From Syntrophobacterales bacterium (GTDB lineage Bacteria > Desulfobacterota > Desulfobaccia > Desulfobaccales > 0-14-0-80-60-11), in the NCBI GenBank assembly GCA_023229795.1, contig JALNYP010000076.1, positions 1 to 16,128 of the forward strand: a stretch of DNA of 16,128 nt, given 5' to 3'. A program made the translations under genes and the position numbers. The notes beneath the pieces were generated by a model. It worked only from the letters and a program-made list of their open reading frames with translations. It was not told the origin of the DNA and ran no database searches. Position 1 is the first letter of the stretch, and each line of letters opens with the position of its first letter. This document shows, in pieces, positions 1 through 7,170 of the stretch.

Positions 1-1423
1 TATCCCGCACCGCCTTATGTCGCAAGATGGCGTCTTCGATCTCGGAGGGAGCTAGGCGGAAGCCGGAAGACTTGATCATGTCGTCTTCCCGGGCCTGGAA
101 GAAGATGAAGCCGTCTTTGTCCATCATGACGGCGTCGCCCATCATGTTGTAGCCGTCTTTGATGCCCTTCTTCATGGTTTTCAGGAGCTTGTTGTCCTGG
201 ATGTACGGCTTCCAGTACAGGGTGGCGGTGGGGCCCTGGATCAACATGCTGCCCACTTCGCCGGGGCCCGCGGTGGTGCCATCTTCCCGCACGACCTTAA
301 TCTCGAAGCCGGGGAGGGCCTTACCGATGGAATCGGGCATGGGGATGTCGCTCATGGTGTTAGAGGTCACCAGATGCATCATCTCGGTGCCGCCCAGGCC
401 TTCCCAGATGGGCTTGCCGGTTTTCGCCTGCCACAGGGCCAGGGTCTTGCCGGTCAAAGCGTCGCCGCCGGTGGTGTACATGCGCACGCCACTGATGTCG
501 TAGTCGCTGAAGTTGGGCATTTCCAACAGCTTCCGGTAGGCGGTGGGCAGACCGGTGACTACCGTGACCTTGTGCTTGACGATGGTGGACATCATCTCGT
601 CAGGGGTGAACTTGGGCAGCAGGGAAATAGCGCCGCCGCCGGCAAAGGGAATCAGGCAGAAAGTGCCGTAGCCCGCGGCAAAGGACACCGGCGCGGAGCC
701 GCCCAGAACCTCGCCCGGAGCCAGTTTCCAAACGTACTTGTTAACCAGGTGGGACTCGATCAGCACTTCTTTGATGAAATGGACGCAGCCCTTGGGCTGG
801 CCGGTGGTGCCGGAGGTGAACAGAATGGCGCCGATATCGTCGGCACTCATTTTGACGTTGCTGAACTGGTCCGACGCACTCGCCATCTCTTTGCCGAAGG
901 AGACGAAGCCCTTGGCTTCCCAGTCTTCGGGCTTGCCGCCCACCACGATGATCTTGGTGGGGAACTCGAATTCGTGCTTGGCGGCTTCTACCGCGGCCAT
1001 CAAGGGGAAGCTCACCGCAAAGGCCGTGAATTCGGCGTTGTTGCAGACGAAGGCTACTTCTTCCTTGGCCCACAGCGGGGAAATAGGCACCGGGATGGCG
1101 CCGCACTTCATGATGCCGAAATTGATGGCAATGGCTTCCGGCATGTTGGTCAGGCGGATGCCTACCCGGTCCTGGGGCCCGACGCCCTGCTTGGTGAGGA
1201 CGTTGGCGAACTTGTTGGACATGGCCAGCAGTTCTTTAAAGGTGATCTTCTGGTCGCCGAAATAGATGGCGACCTGGTCGCCCCGACCTTCCTTCACATG
1301 CTTGTCAAGTAATTCTTCCGCAATATTCCACTGTCCTGAGGCATACTGCTTGAACTCTTCGGGCGCGGTATAGTGGGCCCAGAGCTCTTTAGGTGGCAAA
1401 TAATCAGCCGGAATTTTACCCAT
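1..1423 (-). CDS. AMP-forming acyl-CoA ligase, benzoate/2-aminobenzoate-CoA ligase type (C-terminus beyond window)
   Basis: This is an adenylate-forming enzyme of the ANL superfamily, expected to convert a carboxylic acid, ATP and CoA into an acyl-CoA in the cytoplasm. Reading leftward from ATG at 1423-1421 gives 474 codons with no stop before the window edge. The phosphate-binding loop FTSGTTGQPKG lies at residues 202-212. The adenine/substrate motif GLGGTEM (342-348) is the variant seen in benzoate-type ligases rather than the usual YGxTE. The hinge region follows as GDAVMMDKDGF (429-439) and REDDMIKSSGFR (445-456). The last 50 or so residues, including the expected catalytic lysine, lie outside. 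The start is supported by GAAGGAGG about 10 nt upstream (1431-1440). The aromatic specificity is inferred from motif style; a short-chain or alicyclic acid is possible. It stands alone on this strand with its own promoter. Confidence 0.9.
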   Translation of the reverse strand, partial: MGKIPADYLPPKELWAHYTAPEEFKQYASGQWNIAEELLDKHVKEGRGDQVAIYFGDQKITFKELLAMSNKFANVLTKQGVGPQDRVGIRLTNMPEAIAINFGIMKCGAIPVPISPLWAKEEVAFVCNNAEFTAFAVSFPLMAAVEAAKHEFEFPTKIIVVGGKPEDWEAKGFVSFGKEMASASDQFSNVKMSADDIGAILFTSGTTGQPKGCVHFIKEVLIESHLVNKYVWKLAPGEVLGGSAPVSFAAGYGTFCLIPFAGGGAISLLPKFTPDEMMSTIVKHKVTVVTGLPTAYRKLLEMPNFSDYDISGVRMYTTGGDALTGKTLALWQAKTGKPIWEGLGGTEMMHLVTSNTMSDIPMPDSIGKALPGFEIKVVREDGTTAGPGEVGSMLIQGPTATLYWKPYIQDNKLLKTMKKGIKDGYNMMGDAVMMDKDGFIFFQAREDDMIKSSGFRLAPSEIEDAILRHKAVRD

Positions 1424-1499
1424 AAACTGCTACCTCCTTCAGATATTTGTAATTCTAACGGTCTTTTTGTCCTTCGCAGGGAGCAAAACCATGTGAAGC

Positions 1500-1527
1500 A
1501 TATTACAAAGTCTATGGCAAGTGTCAA
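1500..1527 (-). promoter_or_regulatory. Sigma-70-like promoter of the acyl-CoA ligase
   Basis: Read on the minus strand, a perfect TTGACA (plus-strand 1527-1522) is followed after 16 nt by TAATAT (1505-1500), which matches the -10 consensus at 4 of 6 positions. Transcription would begin near 1493, leaving a leader of about 70 nt before the ATG at 1423. It is the best match in the 282-nt gap between the ligase and the divergent glycosyltransferase. Start site and strength are inferred. Confidence 0.55.
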
Positions 1528-1705
1528 GAAATTTGTGCGAAAAGGAGATCCCCGGCGTTGTTTATCTCTCCGGGACCGCCCGCGGCCGGCGGAAAGTGCT
1601 AAAAATCTGCTCATTTTGGTGATATAAGGTGCATATTTCCGGAGTGAAGCCGACGCTCATGATTGACCCCGATACCACCCAGCCACCCTGGCGAGGCCGG
1701 CGCTT

Positions 1706-2905
1706 ATGCCCACCGCGGCCCTGATCGGACCTGAACTTTATCCCATCCCCCCCATCCGGGGCGGGGCCGCGGAGTTGTTCATCGAGAAGGCCGCGGGACG
1801 CCTCACCGCCTGGCGTCCGGTGGTGCTCGGAGTGTCCGACCCGGAGTTGCCTGCTCATGAAAACCTTGGCCAGGTGGAATATTACCGCGTTTCTCTGGAA
1901 GGCTGGCGTAAATGGCTCTACTGCCGGTATCGGCATTATTTCCCTCTCTATGACCGGGGGGTGGCCGAGATTATCAGCAAGGTCCGGCCGGACCTGATCC
2001 ACGTCCACAACCGCCCCTTGCTGGCGCTTTCCTTGCAGCGCCGGTTCGCCGGGCAGATCCCCATTATCCTGCACATGCACAACCTGTACGAATCCCTGGG
2101 GAAACGGGAGCGGCCCCGGCCCGGCGCGGTGATCCCGGTGGCGGGCTTCGCGGCGTGCAGCCGCTTCGTGCTGGAACGGGAGCGCTCCCGCCTGGGCCTG
2201 GGCGCGGGCCTGCACCGGGTGATCTATAACGGGGTGGAGGGCGAGGCCTTTACCTCCCGGTGGGAGCCGGGGTCCCACCGGCGAGAGGTCCGGGAGCAGT
2301 ACGGCTTAAAGGATGAACCGACGGTGCTCTTTGCCGGGAAACTGCGGGAGAGCAAGGGCGTCCATATCTTAGTGGCCGCCATGGAGCGCGTTTGGGAGAC
2401 CGTGCCGCAGGCGGTGCTGGCGCTGGTGGGCGGCACCGAATACGGCCGCGGCCGCACCATGCGGGAGACGCCGTTTTTGGCGCAATTGCGCCGGCGGCTG
2501 GCCAACGCGGCGGGGCGCGTCGTCCTCACCGGGTTCGTTCCGCCGGAGCGGATGCCCCAGGCGTATCTTCTGGGGGACGTCTTTGTGGGGCCGTCCCAGA
2601 TCGAGGAGGGACTGGGGCTGGTGTTTCTGGAAGCCGCGGCCGCGGGCTTGCCCATTATTGCCAGCCGCCGGGGAGGCATTCCCGAGGTGGTGCGGGAGGG
2701 GGTCAACGGCCTGCTCCTGGACCGGGAAGACGACGCCGGGGAGTTGGCCGGCAAGATCACGCACCTGTTAGCCGACTCCGACTTGAGACGGAAACTGGGC
2801 CAGGCCGGCCGGCAGTGGGTAACCACTGATTTTTCTTGGGAAAAAATCGCGAAAGATTTGGAACTGCTCTATGATGAAGTATTATCGGAATTTCGGGGAG
2901 GCTGA
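1706..2905 (+). CDS. Glycosyltransferase family 4 (GT-B fold)
   Basis: This is a retaining glycosyltransferase that would transfer a sugar from a nucleotide-sugar donor to a surface polysaccharide or lipid-linked acceptor at the inner face of the membrane. It is 399 aa, normal for GT4. The N-terminal acceptor domain opens with a glycine-rich loop, IRGGAAE (17-23), and has HVHN at 99-102. The donor domain begins with FAGKLRESKG (209-218), carrying the conserved basic residues, and has the EX7E signature EGLGLVFLE (301-309). The downstream GGIPEVV stretch is also typical. The start has only a weak ribosome site (GAGG about 10 nt upstream) but gives the expected N-terminal beta strand. Its stop overlaps the next start by 1 nt, implying translational coupling. 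Donor and acceptor cannot be told from the sequence. Confidence 0.9.
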   Translation: MPTAALIGPELYPIPPIRGGAAELFIEKAAGRLTAWRPVVLGVSDPELPAHENLGQVEYYRVSLEGWRKWLYCRYRHYFPLYDRGVAEIISKVRPDLIHVHNRPLLALSLQRRFAGQIPIILHMHNLYESLGKRERPRPGAVIPVAGFAACSRFVLERERSRLGLGAGLHRVIYNGVEGEAFTSRWEPGSHRREVREQYGLKDEPTVLFAGKLRESKGVHILVAAMERVWETVPQAVLALVGGTEYGRGRTMRETPFLAQLRRRLANAAGRVVLTGFVPPERMPQAYLLGDVFVGPSQIEEGLGLVFLEAAAAGLPIIASRRGGIPEVVREGVNGLLLDREDDAGELAGKITHLLADSDLRRKLGQAGRQWVTTDFSWEKIAKDLELLYDEVLSEFRGG

Positions 2906-3375
2906 TGGCGATGGCTGAGAAGCTGATTTTTCCCTCCAAGCGCGACACCTGGATCGTCCTCCTCTCCTGGATCGGGGCCGCCATCGAAGTTGCGGTGGGC
3001 CTCCTGCTGCTCACCAGCACGGCGCCTTGGGCCATCAAATGGCTGGTCCCGGCGGCCTGTCTGGCCGGGGCCGCGTTCATGCTCTGGGTGCTCTATGGCA
3101 CGTACTATGCGTTCTCGGGGGATACCCTGGTCATTCGCTGCGGCCCCTTTCGGATCAAGGTGCCGGTCGCCGAGATCGAGGCGGTTACCCCGACCCGCAA
3201 CCCCCTGTCCAGTCCGGCCTGTTCCCTGGACCGCCTGCTCATCCGCTACCGCCAGGGGAAGCGCCGCCTCATGGTCTCACCACTCGACCAGAACGGGTTC
3301 CTGACAGCGCTGGTGAGCCGGGGGCCGCACCTGAGCCGTTCGGGCCTGGAGGTGGTCAGGAAGCGCGGGGCCTAA
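2905..3375 (+). CDS. Membrane protein with bacterial PH domain (bPH_6/DUF1200-like)
   Basis: This is a 156-aa inner-membrane protein. Two hydrophobic segments (about residues 15-39 and 43-66) are followed by a cytosolic domain. Its pattern is a YAFSGDTLVIRCGPF strand pair, then VPVAEIEAVTPTRNPLSSPA, then a SLDRLLIRY strand, which resembles the bPH_6 (DUF1200) group of bacterial pleckstrin-homology-like domains. Such proteins usually have no known enzymatic role. The ATG at 2905 shares its A with the TGA of the upstream GT4 gene, and GGGGAGG at 2895-2901 serves as ribosome site; a second ATG six nt later is an alternative start. The coupling suggests membrane support of the same glycan process, which is inference. 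The family call rests on motif recall only. Confidence 0.75.
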   Translation: MAMAEKLIFPSKRDTWIVLLSWIGAAIEVAVGLLLLTSTAPWAIKWLVPAACLAGAAFMLWVLYGTYYAFSGDTLVIRCGPFRIKVPVAEIEAVTPTRNPLSSPACSLDRLLIRYRQGKRRLMVSPLDQNGFLTALVSRGPHLSRSGLEVVRKRGA

Positions 3376-3393
3376 GCGGCCGCGGTTTTATTT
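3364..3393 (+). terminator. Probable intrinsic terminator after the GT4/PH-domain pair
   Basis: CGCGGGGCC pairs with GGCCGCG across a short TAAGC loop, with a two-G bulge, and is followed by GTTTTATTT. The stem begins inside the last codons of the PH-domain gene. It lies between two convergent stop codons, so it closes the plus-strand unit; the minus-strand gene begins its stop inside the T-tract. Confidence 0.5.
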
Positions 3394-3606
3394 AGAGGCA
3401 GGGGCCGGCGCCGCCGCGGTCGGGACCGGATTCCGTGAACCCGGCTGGACCGATTCATCCAGGGTCAGCACATAGGTGCCGATGGCAGCCAACATCACGG
3501 CGATGACCACCCAGGCGCGCCAGTTCCGGTGCAGGCCGCGCCAAAGCTCCGTGGGGTGGGGGGTTGTCGCTTTCTCTCTGTCGTACGGGTGGGGGTGTGT
3601 TATCAT
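3388..3606 (-). CDS. Small single-pass membrane protein, hypothetical
   Basis: This is a 72-aa protein of unknown function. A hydrophilic, histidine-rich N-terminus with basic and tryptophan residues (RNWRAW) leads into one hydrophobic helix, roughly WVVIAVMLAAIGTYVL, and then a proline/alanine-rich tail ending PTAAAPAPASK, likely outside the membrane. I chose the ATG at 3606-3604 over an in-frame ATG 33 nt upstream because AAGGA sits about nine nt before it. The gene converges on the PH-domain gene with 12 nt between the stops. No family is recognised; it may be a small envelope accessory protein. The hydrophobic segment and the ribosome site support it as real, but short ORFs are uncertain. 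Confidence 0.5.
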   Translation of the reverse strand: MITHPHPYDREKATTPHPTELWRGLHRNWRAWVVIAVMLAAIGTYVLTLDESVQPGSRNPVPTAAAPAPASK

Positions 3607-3650
3607 CAGCGATATCCTTAGGTCAAAAAAGCTGTTCAAAACTTTTTTTC

Positions 3651-3721
3651 TGTCACCCTGGGCGAAGCGAAAGGTCTAGGCGAATGAAATGTCTATATTC
3701 TTCGCTGCGCTCAGAATGACA
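3651..3721. repeat. Interspersed inverted-repeat element
   Basis: Two arms of 21 nt (3651-3671 and 3701-3721) are inverted copies matching at 17 of 21 positions. The left begins TGTCACCCTGGGCGAAGCGA and the right ends GCTCAGAATGACA. They flank about 30 nt of AT-richer sequence. Closely similar TGTCATTCTGAGCGAAGCGA elements are widespread as dispersed repeats in many bacterial genomes. It codes for nothing I can see. Confidence 0.6.
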
Positions 3722-3786
3722 TGTCATTTATTACCCGAGGTACAGGGTCAGTCGCGATTACTATACCTTATTTGGAGAGAAAATAG

Positions 3787-3846
3787 CCAGCGGGCCTGGG
3801 TGGGAAACCCAGTTGGCGAGGGTATTAATCGATCCGAGGCACCCTC
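3787..3846 (+). other. Two small hairpins in the leader of the GT9 gene
   Basis: CTGGGT (3796-3801) pairs with ACCCAG (3807-3812) around a 5-nt loop, and flanking CCA and TGG could extend it. A second pair, GAGGGT (3818-3823) with ACCCTC (3841-3846), follows. No T-tract or known riboswitch motif accompanies them. The 230-nt stretch 3640-3869 otherwise holds only the interspersed repeat. Confidence 0.25.
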
Positions 3847-3869
3847 ACGCCGGGCCTCAATGAAAAACT

Positions 3870-4997
3870 ATGTGGCATAAACTCCTCTCCGCCCTGGGCC
3901 GGGCCTATCTCTCGCGCCGGGTGCGCCGTCAGCCGCCGCGGCCGTTGTCGGCCCTGGATACGGCCAAAGTGCGGCGGGTCCTGTTGATCAGCAATACCGC
4001 GCTGGGGGACACCCTGTTTTCCACCCCGGCCATCCGGGCCTTGAAAGAGCGCTACCCGGACTGGGAGCTGGAGGTCCTGGCGCATCGGGTCTTCGGGGAC
4101 CTCCTGGCCCATAATCCTTACGTGGCCCGGGTCTGGACCTATCCCGGCCGGGATCGCCGCCTGGCCGCCCTGGCTCGCCGGTTGCGGTCCCGGGACTACG
4201 GCCTGGTAATCATCCTGCACGGCAATGACCCCGAGGCCACCCTGCTGGCCGCGCTGACCGGGAGTCCCTTCATCATCGGCTCGGCCAAGAGCCCCCTGGC
4301 CTTTGCCTATTCGGCGGGGGTGGGGCCTACAGGCCCCTATGAGCACGCCATTGAGCGGCGGCTGAATTTTGTGCGGCTGGTGGGCGCGGACACCCGGGAC
4401 AAGCGCATGGACCTCTTCCTGCCGCCGCAGGAAACCACCCGGGCCGCGGCCATCCTGCGGGAACACTTCGGCGAGGTCCCGCCGGGGCTCATGGCCCTGC
4501 ACCCCACCGGCTCCGATCGCTATAAGTGGTGGCCGGCGGCGTCGTTCATCGAGTTGGGGAATTGGTTGTACCGGACCTACCAGGCGCCGCTGCTCATCAT
4601 CAGCGGCAAAGGCGACCGGGAGGCCGCCGAAGCCATTGCCGCCCAGCTCTCCGGCCCCAGTCTGGTCACCGGGGGGCGCTACCCCCTGCTCACCGTGGCC
4701 GCGCTCCTGGCCCGCTGCCGGCTGCTCGTGGCCAACGACAGCGGGCCGCTGCACATGGGCCTGGCCCTGGGGGTGCCCAGCATCGGCCTCATCGGCGCCG
4801 ACGATCCCCGGCGGGTGGGGCCTTACGAGGTAGAATGGGGCGCGGCCCTGCACAAACGGCGGGAGGTCTGCGAGTTAGAGCCGTGCCGGTTGAAGAAGTG
4901 CCACGAGAACCGGTGCCTGACGGCCATCCAGGTCTCCGAGGTCGAGCAGTTAATAGGGGAATGGTGGGAGCCGCGGTGGTTGAGCAGCGAGCGTTAA
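3870..4997 (+). CDS. Glycosyltransferase family 9, heptosyltransferase-like
   Basis: This GT-B enzyme is of the ADP-heptose:LPS heptosyltransferase family, which adds heptose or related sugars to lipopolysaccharide core or other glycans on the cytoplasmic side of the inner membrane. It is 375 aa, the usual length. The N-terminal domain has the family opening ISNTALGDTLFSTPAIRALK (40-59), with the conserved GD pair. The donor domain has ALHPTGSDRYKWWP (209-222), matching the family HPG...KRWP motif, and NDSGPLHMGLALGVP (289-303) with the conserved D-S-G-x-x-H. A C-terminal four-cysteine cluster (C334, C339, C344, C349) is common in a subset of GT9 proteins. No strong ribosome site precedes the ATG. 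Exact sugar and acceptor are unknown. Confidence 0.9.
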   Translation: MWHKLLSALGRAYLSRRVRRQPPRPLSALDTAKVRRVLLISNTALGDTLFSTPAIRALKERYPDWELEVLAHRVFGDLLAHNPYVARVWTYPGRDRRLAALARRLRSRDYGLVIILHGNDPEATLLAALTGSPFIIGSAKSPLAFAYSAGVGPTGPYEHAIERRLNFVRLVGADTRDKRMDLFLPPQETTRAAAILREHFGEVPPGLMALHPTGSDRYKWWPAASFIELGNWLYRTYQAPLLIISGKGDREAAEAIAAQLSGPSLVTGGRYPLLTVAALLARCRLLVANDSGPLHMGLALGVPSIGLIGADDPRRVGPYEVEWGAALHKRREVCELEPCRLKKCHENRCLTAIQVSEVEQLIGEWWEPRWLSSER

Positions 4998-5102
4998 GCA
5001 GAAAGCAGATTTATCGGGCGTGCCGGGCAGCGTTAAAGTTCTGCTTCCTTTGGTCGTCCTATGATCCTTAAGGTTATTAAGGTCCATCCCCGGAATTTGA
5101 GG

Positions 5103-5896
5103 TTAAAAATATCCATTCCTAAGATAAAATTCTTGTAGAGCCAAGGTTTCAATAAGACTTTCTTCTGAACCAAACAGGGAATAGGCATTGATATTCATAG
5201 AATTGAGGTGGGCGAGTACTTTGAGCCGTTCGTGACTTGGGATGTTGATCTTCCAACTAAGATCTTGGTTTTTTTTATTGTTTTTTAAGACCTCTTCATG
5301 GTTACAATAATAATATTTATCGTTAATCTTCTTTCCACAAAAAGTGAATTCACATTGTTGAAAGTAATGCCGAGGATGGGTCTTAACATTTGAACCTATG
5401 CTACCTATGGTCACAACAGCACCACTCTTTGCATGTCCAAAATATTCCAAATAAGCGTAAATCGAGACTTTTTTTATTTCCTTTTCGATACTACGAAACG
5501 CAAAAAAAGCAGCAATATATGGTGAAAGCGTCCAATCTATTAATGGTGATGGGTAGCTATGATGTCTTAAATATATCATATACTCATAACCAGGGTGTAA
5601 ATGTATCAACATACTCATTGGTTCTTCGTATGGCGGCAGTCCCCAATCTTTTTGAGTATAACTTTCTACTTTAGCTTAATATTTATTATATTATCATAAT
5701 AATCTTCCACGGATATGTCTTTGTCAATGTAGCGTTCAAGTGTGGTCTTCAATCCCCATTTTGCATTACCTTGGCCGCGGTAAAGTAATGAAGAAACATA
5801 GCCATCAATTCTCCTTTTACGCCTAATTTCTTTGATTTCTTCAAATTTTGATAAGCATTCTTTCCACGAGGTGACATCAATAACTTCCATTTGCAT
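5103..5896 (-). pseudogene. FRG-domain protein gene split by a frameshift
   Basis: Two minus-strand frames make one FRG-domain protein. The first (5896-5666, 76 aa) carries LLYRGQGNAKWGLKTTLERY, the FRG signature, and stops after NIIN-IKLK. Past its stop the other frame reads AKVESYTQKDWGLPPYEEP and then YMIYLRHHSYPSPLIDW, the second half of the domain, to 5103. Adding one A to the AA run near 5671-5682 joins them as IKAKVES, giving about 264 aa. The biochemical role of FRG domains is not established; they are often found near mobile or defence genes. Start is ATG 5896 or, better spaced from AAGGGG, ATG 5890. The sequence is strikingly AT-rich beside GC-rich neighbours, a sign of transfer. 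It could be a decayed gene, a phase-variable state, a recoding site or a base-calling error. Confidence 0.75.
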
Positions 5897-5915
5897 TAAC
5901 CCCTTTTTTTTAGTT

Positions 5916-5925
5916 CTCTATAGAG
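5916..5925. promoter_or_regulatory. 10-bp perfect palindrome upstream of the FRG gene
   Basis: CTCTATAGAG lies about 20-30 nt upstream of the FRG start codons, between an A-rich leader and the REP-like element. It could be a small operator or contain a -10-like TATAGA on the minus strand. With no -35 of quality, this remains a suggestion. Confidence 0.2.
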
Positions 5926-5949
5926 TTGCACACAAGGAACTATTTTTTT

Positions 5950-5979
5950 GTAGTCGCAGGCTTTAGCCTGCGCCCCTAC
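5950..5979. repeat. REP-like palindromic repeat
   Basis: CGCAGGCTTTAGCCTGCG (5955-5972) is an 8-bp perfect stem with a TT loop, flanked by GTAG (5950-5953) and CTAC (5976-5979). This is a typical REP-style palindrome, and closely similar GCAGGCTAAAGCCTGC elements are common dispersed repeats in bacteria. It marks the border between the AT-rich FRG island and the GC-rich GT4 gene and supplies that gene's stop codon. Confidence 0.65.
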
Positions 5980-7102
5980 CCCCAAATTTCTTTTCCACTA
6001 ATTCCTCATATATGGCGGTTATTTCCTTCCCCAGGCGGTCCAGGGAGAAGTGGACCCGGACCCGGCGGCGGGCGGCGGCGCCCAGCTTTTGGGCCAAATC
6101 CGGGTCATCCAGGAGGCGCGCCAGGGCCGCGGCCAGGGCGCCGGCGTCCCGGGGGGGGATGAGCAGCCCGGTCTTGTTCTGCTGCACCACTTCGGGCAGG
6201 CCCCCCACGCGGCTGACGATCACCGGCCGCGCCGCGGCCATGGCCTCGAGCAGAGCCAGGGACACCCCTTCGCTGTAGCTGGGCAGGATAAAGATGTCCA
6301 TCGCCTTGAGCAGATCGGGGACGTCCCGGCGATGGCCGAGGAAGTGGACGATATCGGCCAGGCCCAGGCTGGCCGCCAGGGCCCGCACCTCCTTCTTCCG
6401 GCGGCCGCCCCCGATAATGAGGGCGTGAACCGGATAGTTTTCCTTGAGGCTGGCCATGGCCTCGAAGAGCTCTTTATGGCCCTTACCCCAGTGGTCCAGG
6501 CGGCCCACCAACCCGAGGAGGGGGACGTCCGGGGACAGCCCCAGTTCCCGGCGCACCTCGAGGCCGGGCCGGGCCGCGTCAATGGCGGCGATATCCACCC
6601 CGTTGGGCACCACCCTGACTTTGGCCGGGTCCAGGCCGATCTGCGTGAGGAGGTAATCCCGCACCCCCTGGGAGACCGCGATACTCACGTCGGTAAAGCG
6701 GCCCAGGACCCGGCAGATCAGCCGGCGCTTGCGGTTGAAGCGGGTGAAGCCGTGCCAGTGGTCGATGATGATGGGGACCTGCATCAAGGCCGCGGCCAGG
6801 CGGGCGTAATTCCCCGGGACATAGCTGTTGACGTGGAGGAGATCGACCTGCCGGCGATAGATGACCCAGCAGAGCTTAAAGAAAAAGCGCAGCCAGACCC
6901 AGCCGTTCAACCCCGGCAGGTTGAAGTCGAGGGTGGCGAGGTGAGGGGGGATAATCCGGTCCGCGTCGGGGGTGAGCAAGCCGCAGATCACCCGGAAGCG
7001 GTCCCGGGGCAGCCGCGACGCGGCCTCCACCAGCACCATTTCCGCGCCCGCGCCCCGCTCCGGTTTGATGATGAACAGGACGTTGATGGGCTGATCTGCC
7101 AT
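5963..7102 (-). CDS. Glycosyltransferase family 4 (GT-B fold), second copy
   Basis: This 379-aa retaining glycosyltransferase is probably for a surface polysaccharide. The N-terminal domain shows IIKPERGAGAEMVL (11-24), a GT4-type glycine-rich loop, and LLHVNSYVPGNY (88-99). The linker is VVPNGVD (164-170). The donor domain has GLVGRLDHWGKGHKEL (197-212) with the conserved R and K, and the EX7E motif EGVSLALLE (278-286), then VGGLPEVV. It is diverged from the GT4 at 1706, so it is not a recent duplicate. It is the last gene of a minus-strand run after the SGNH hydrolase and the YtfJ-like gene, 68 nt from the latter. The final residues (GRGAG) and the TAA stop fall inside a REP-like palindrome, so the original C-terminus may have been altered. 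Ribosome site is weak. Confidence 0.9.
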   Translation of the reverse strand: MADQPINVLFIIKPERGAGAEMVLVEAASRLPRDRFRVICGLLTPDADRIIPPHLATLDFNLPGLNGWVWLRFFFKLCWVIYRRQVDLLHVNSYVPGNYARLAAALMQVPIIIDHWHGFTRFNRKRRLICRVLGRFTDVSIAVSQGVRDYLLTQIGLDPAKVRVVPNGVDIAAIDAARPGLEVRRELGLSPDVPLLGLVGRLDHWGKGHKELFEAMASLKENYPVHALIIGGGRRKKEVRALAASLGLADIVHFLGHRRDVPDLLKAMDIFILPSYSEGVSLALLEAMAAARPVIVSRVGGLPEVVQQNKTGLLIPPRDAGALAAALARLLDDPDLAQKLGAAARRRVRVHFSLDRLGKEITAIYEELVEKKFGGRGAG

Positions 7103-7170
7103 AGGGCCTAATCTCTAGTTGAGGGATCGGCTAGGGCCACGCCCTCTCGACGCGGACCGGGGCCTGGGGC

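Noticed and set aside
374..1312. Long plus-strand open frame (312 codons) opposite the acyl-CoA ligase
   Set aside because: It is the antisense of the ligase, whose frame carries all the family motifs; the glycine/histidine/glutamine-rich translation is typical of a GC-rich shadow frame.
3825..4853. Minus-strand 342-codon frame opposite the GT9 gene
   Set aside because: Low-complexity, proline/glycine/glutamine-rich translation with no motif; the plus strand encodes a clear GT9 enzyme.
4996..5046. AAGCAGAA / TTCTGCTT inverted pair after the GT9 gene as a terminator
   Set aside because: The loop is about 35 nt and no run of T follows, so a terminator call is not justified.
6050..7111. Plus-strand 353-codon frame opposite the second GT4 gene
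   Set aside because: Antisense shadow; the minus strand has the EX7E motif and GT4 architecture.
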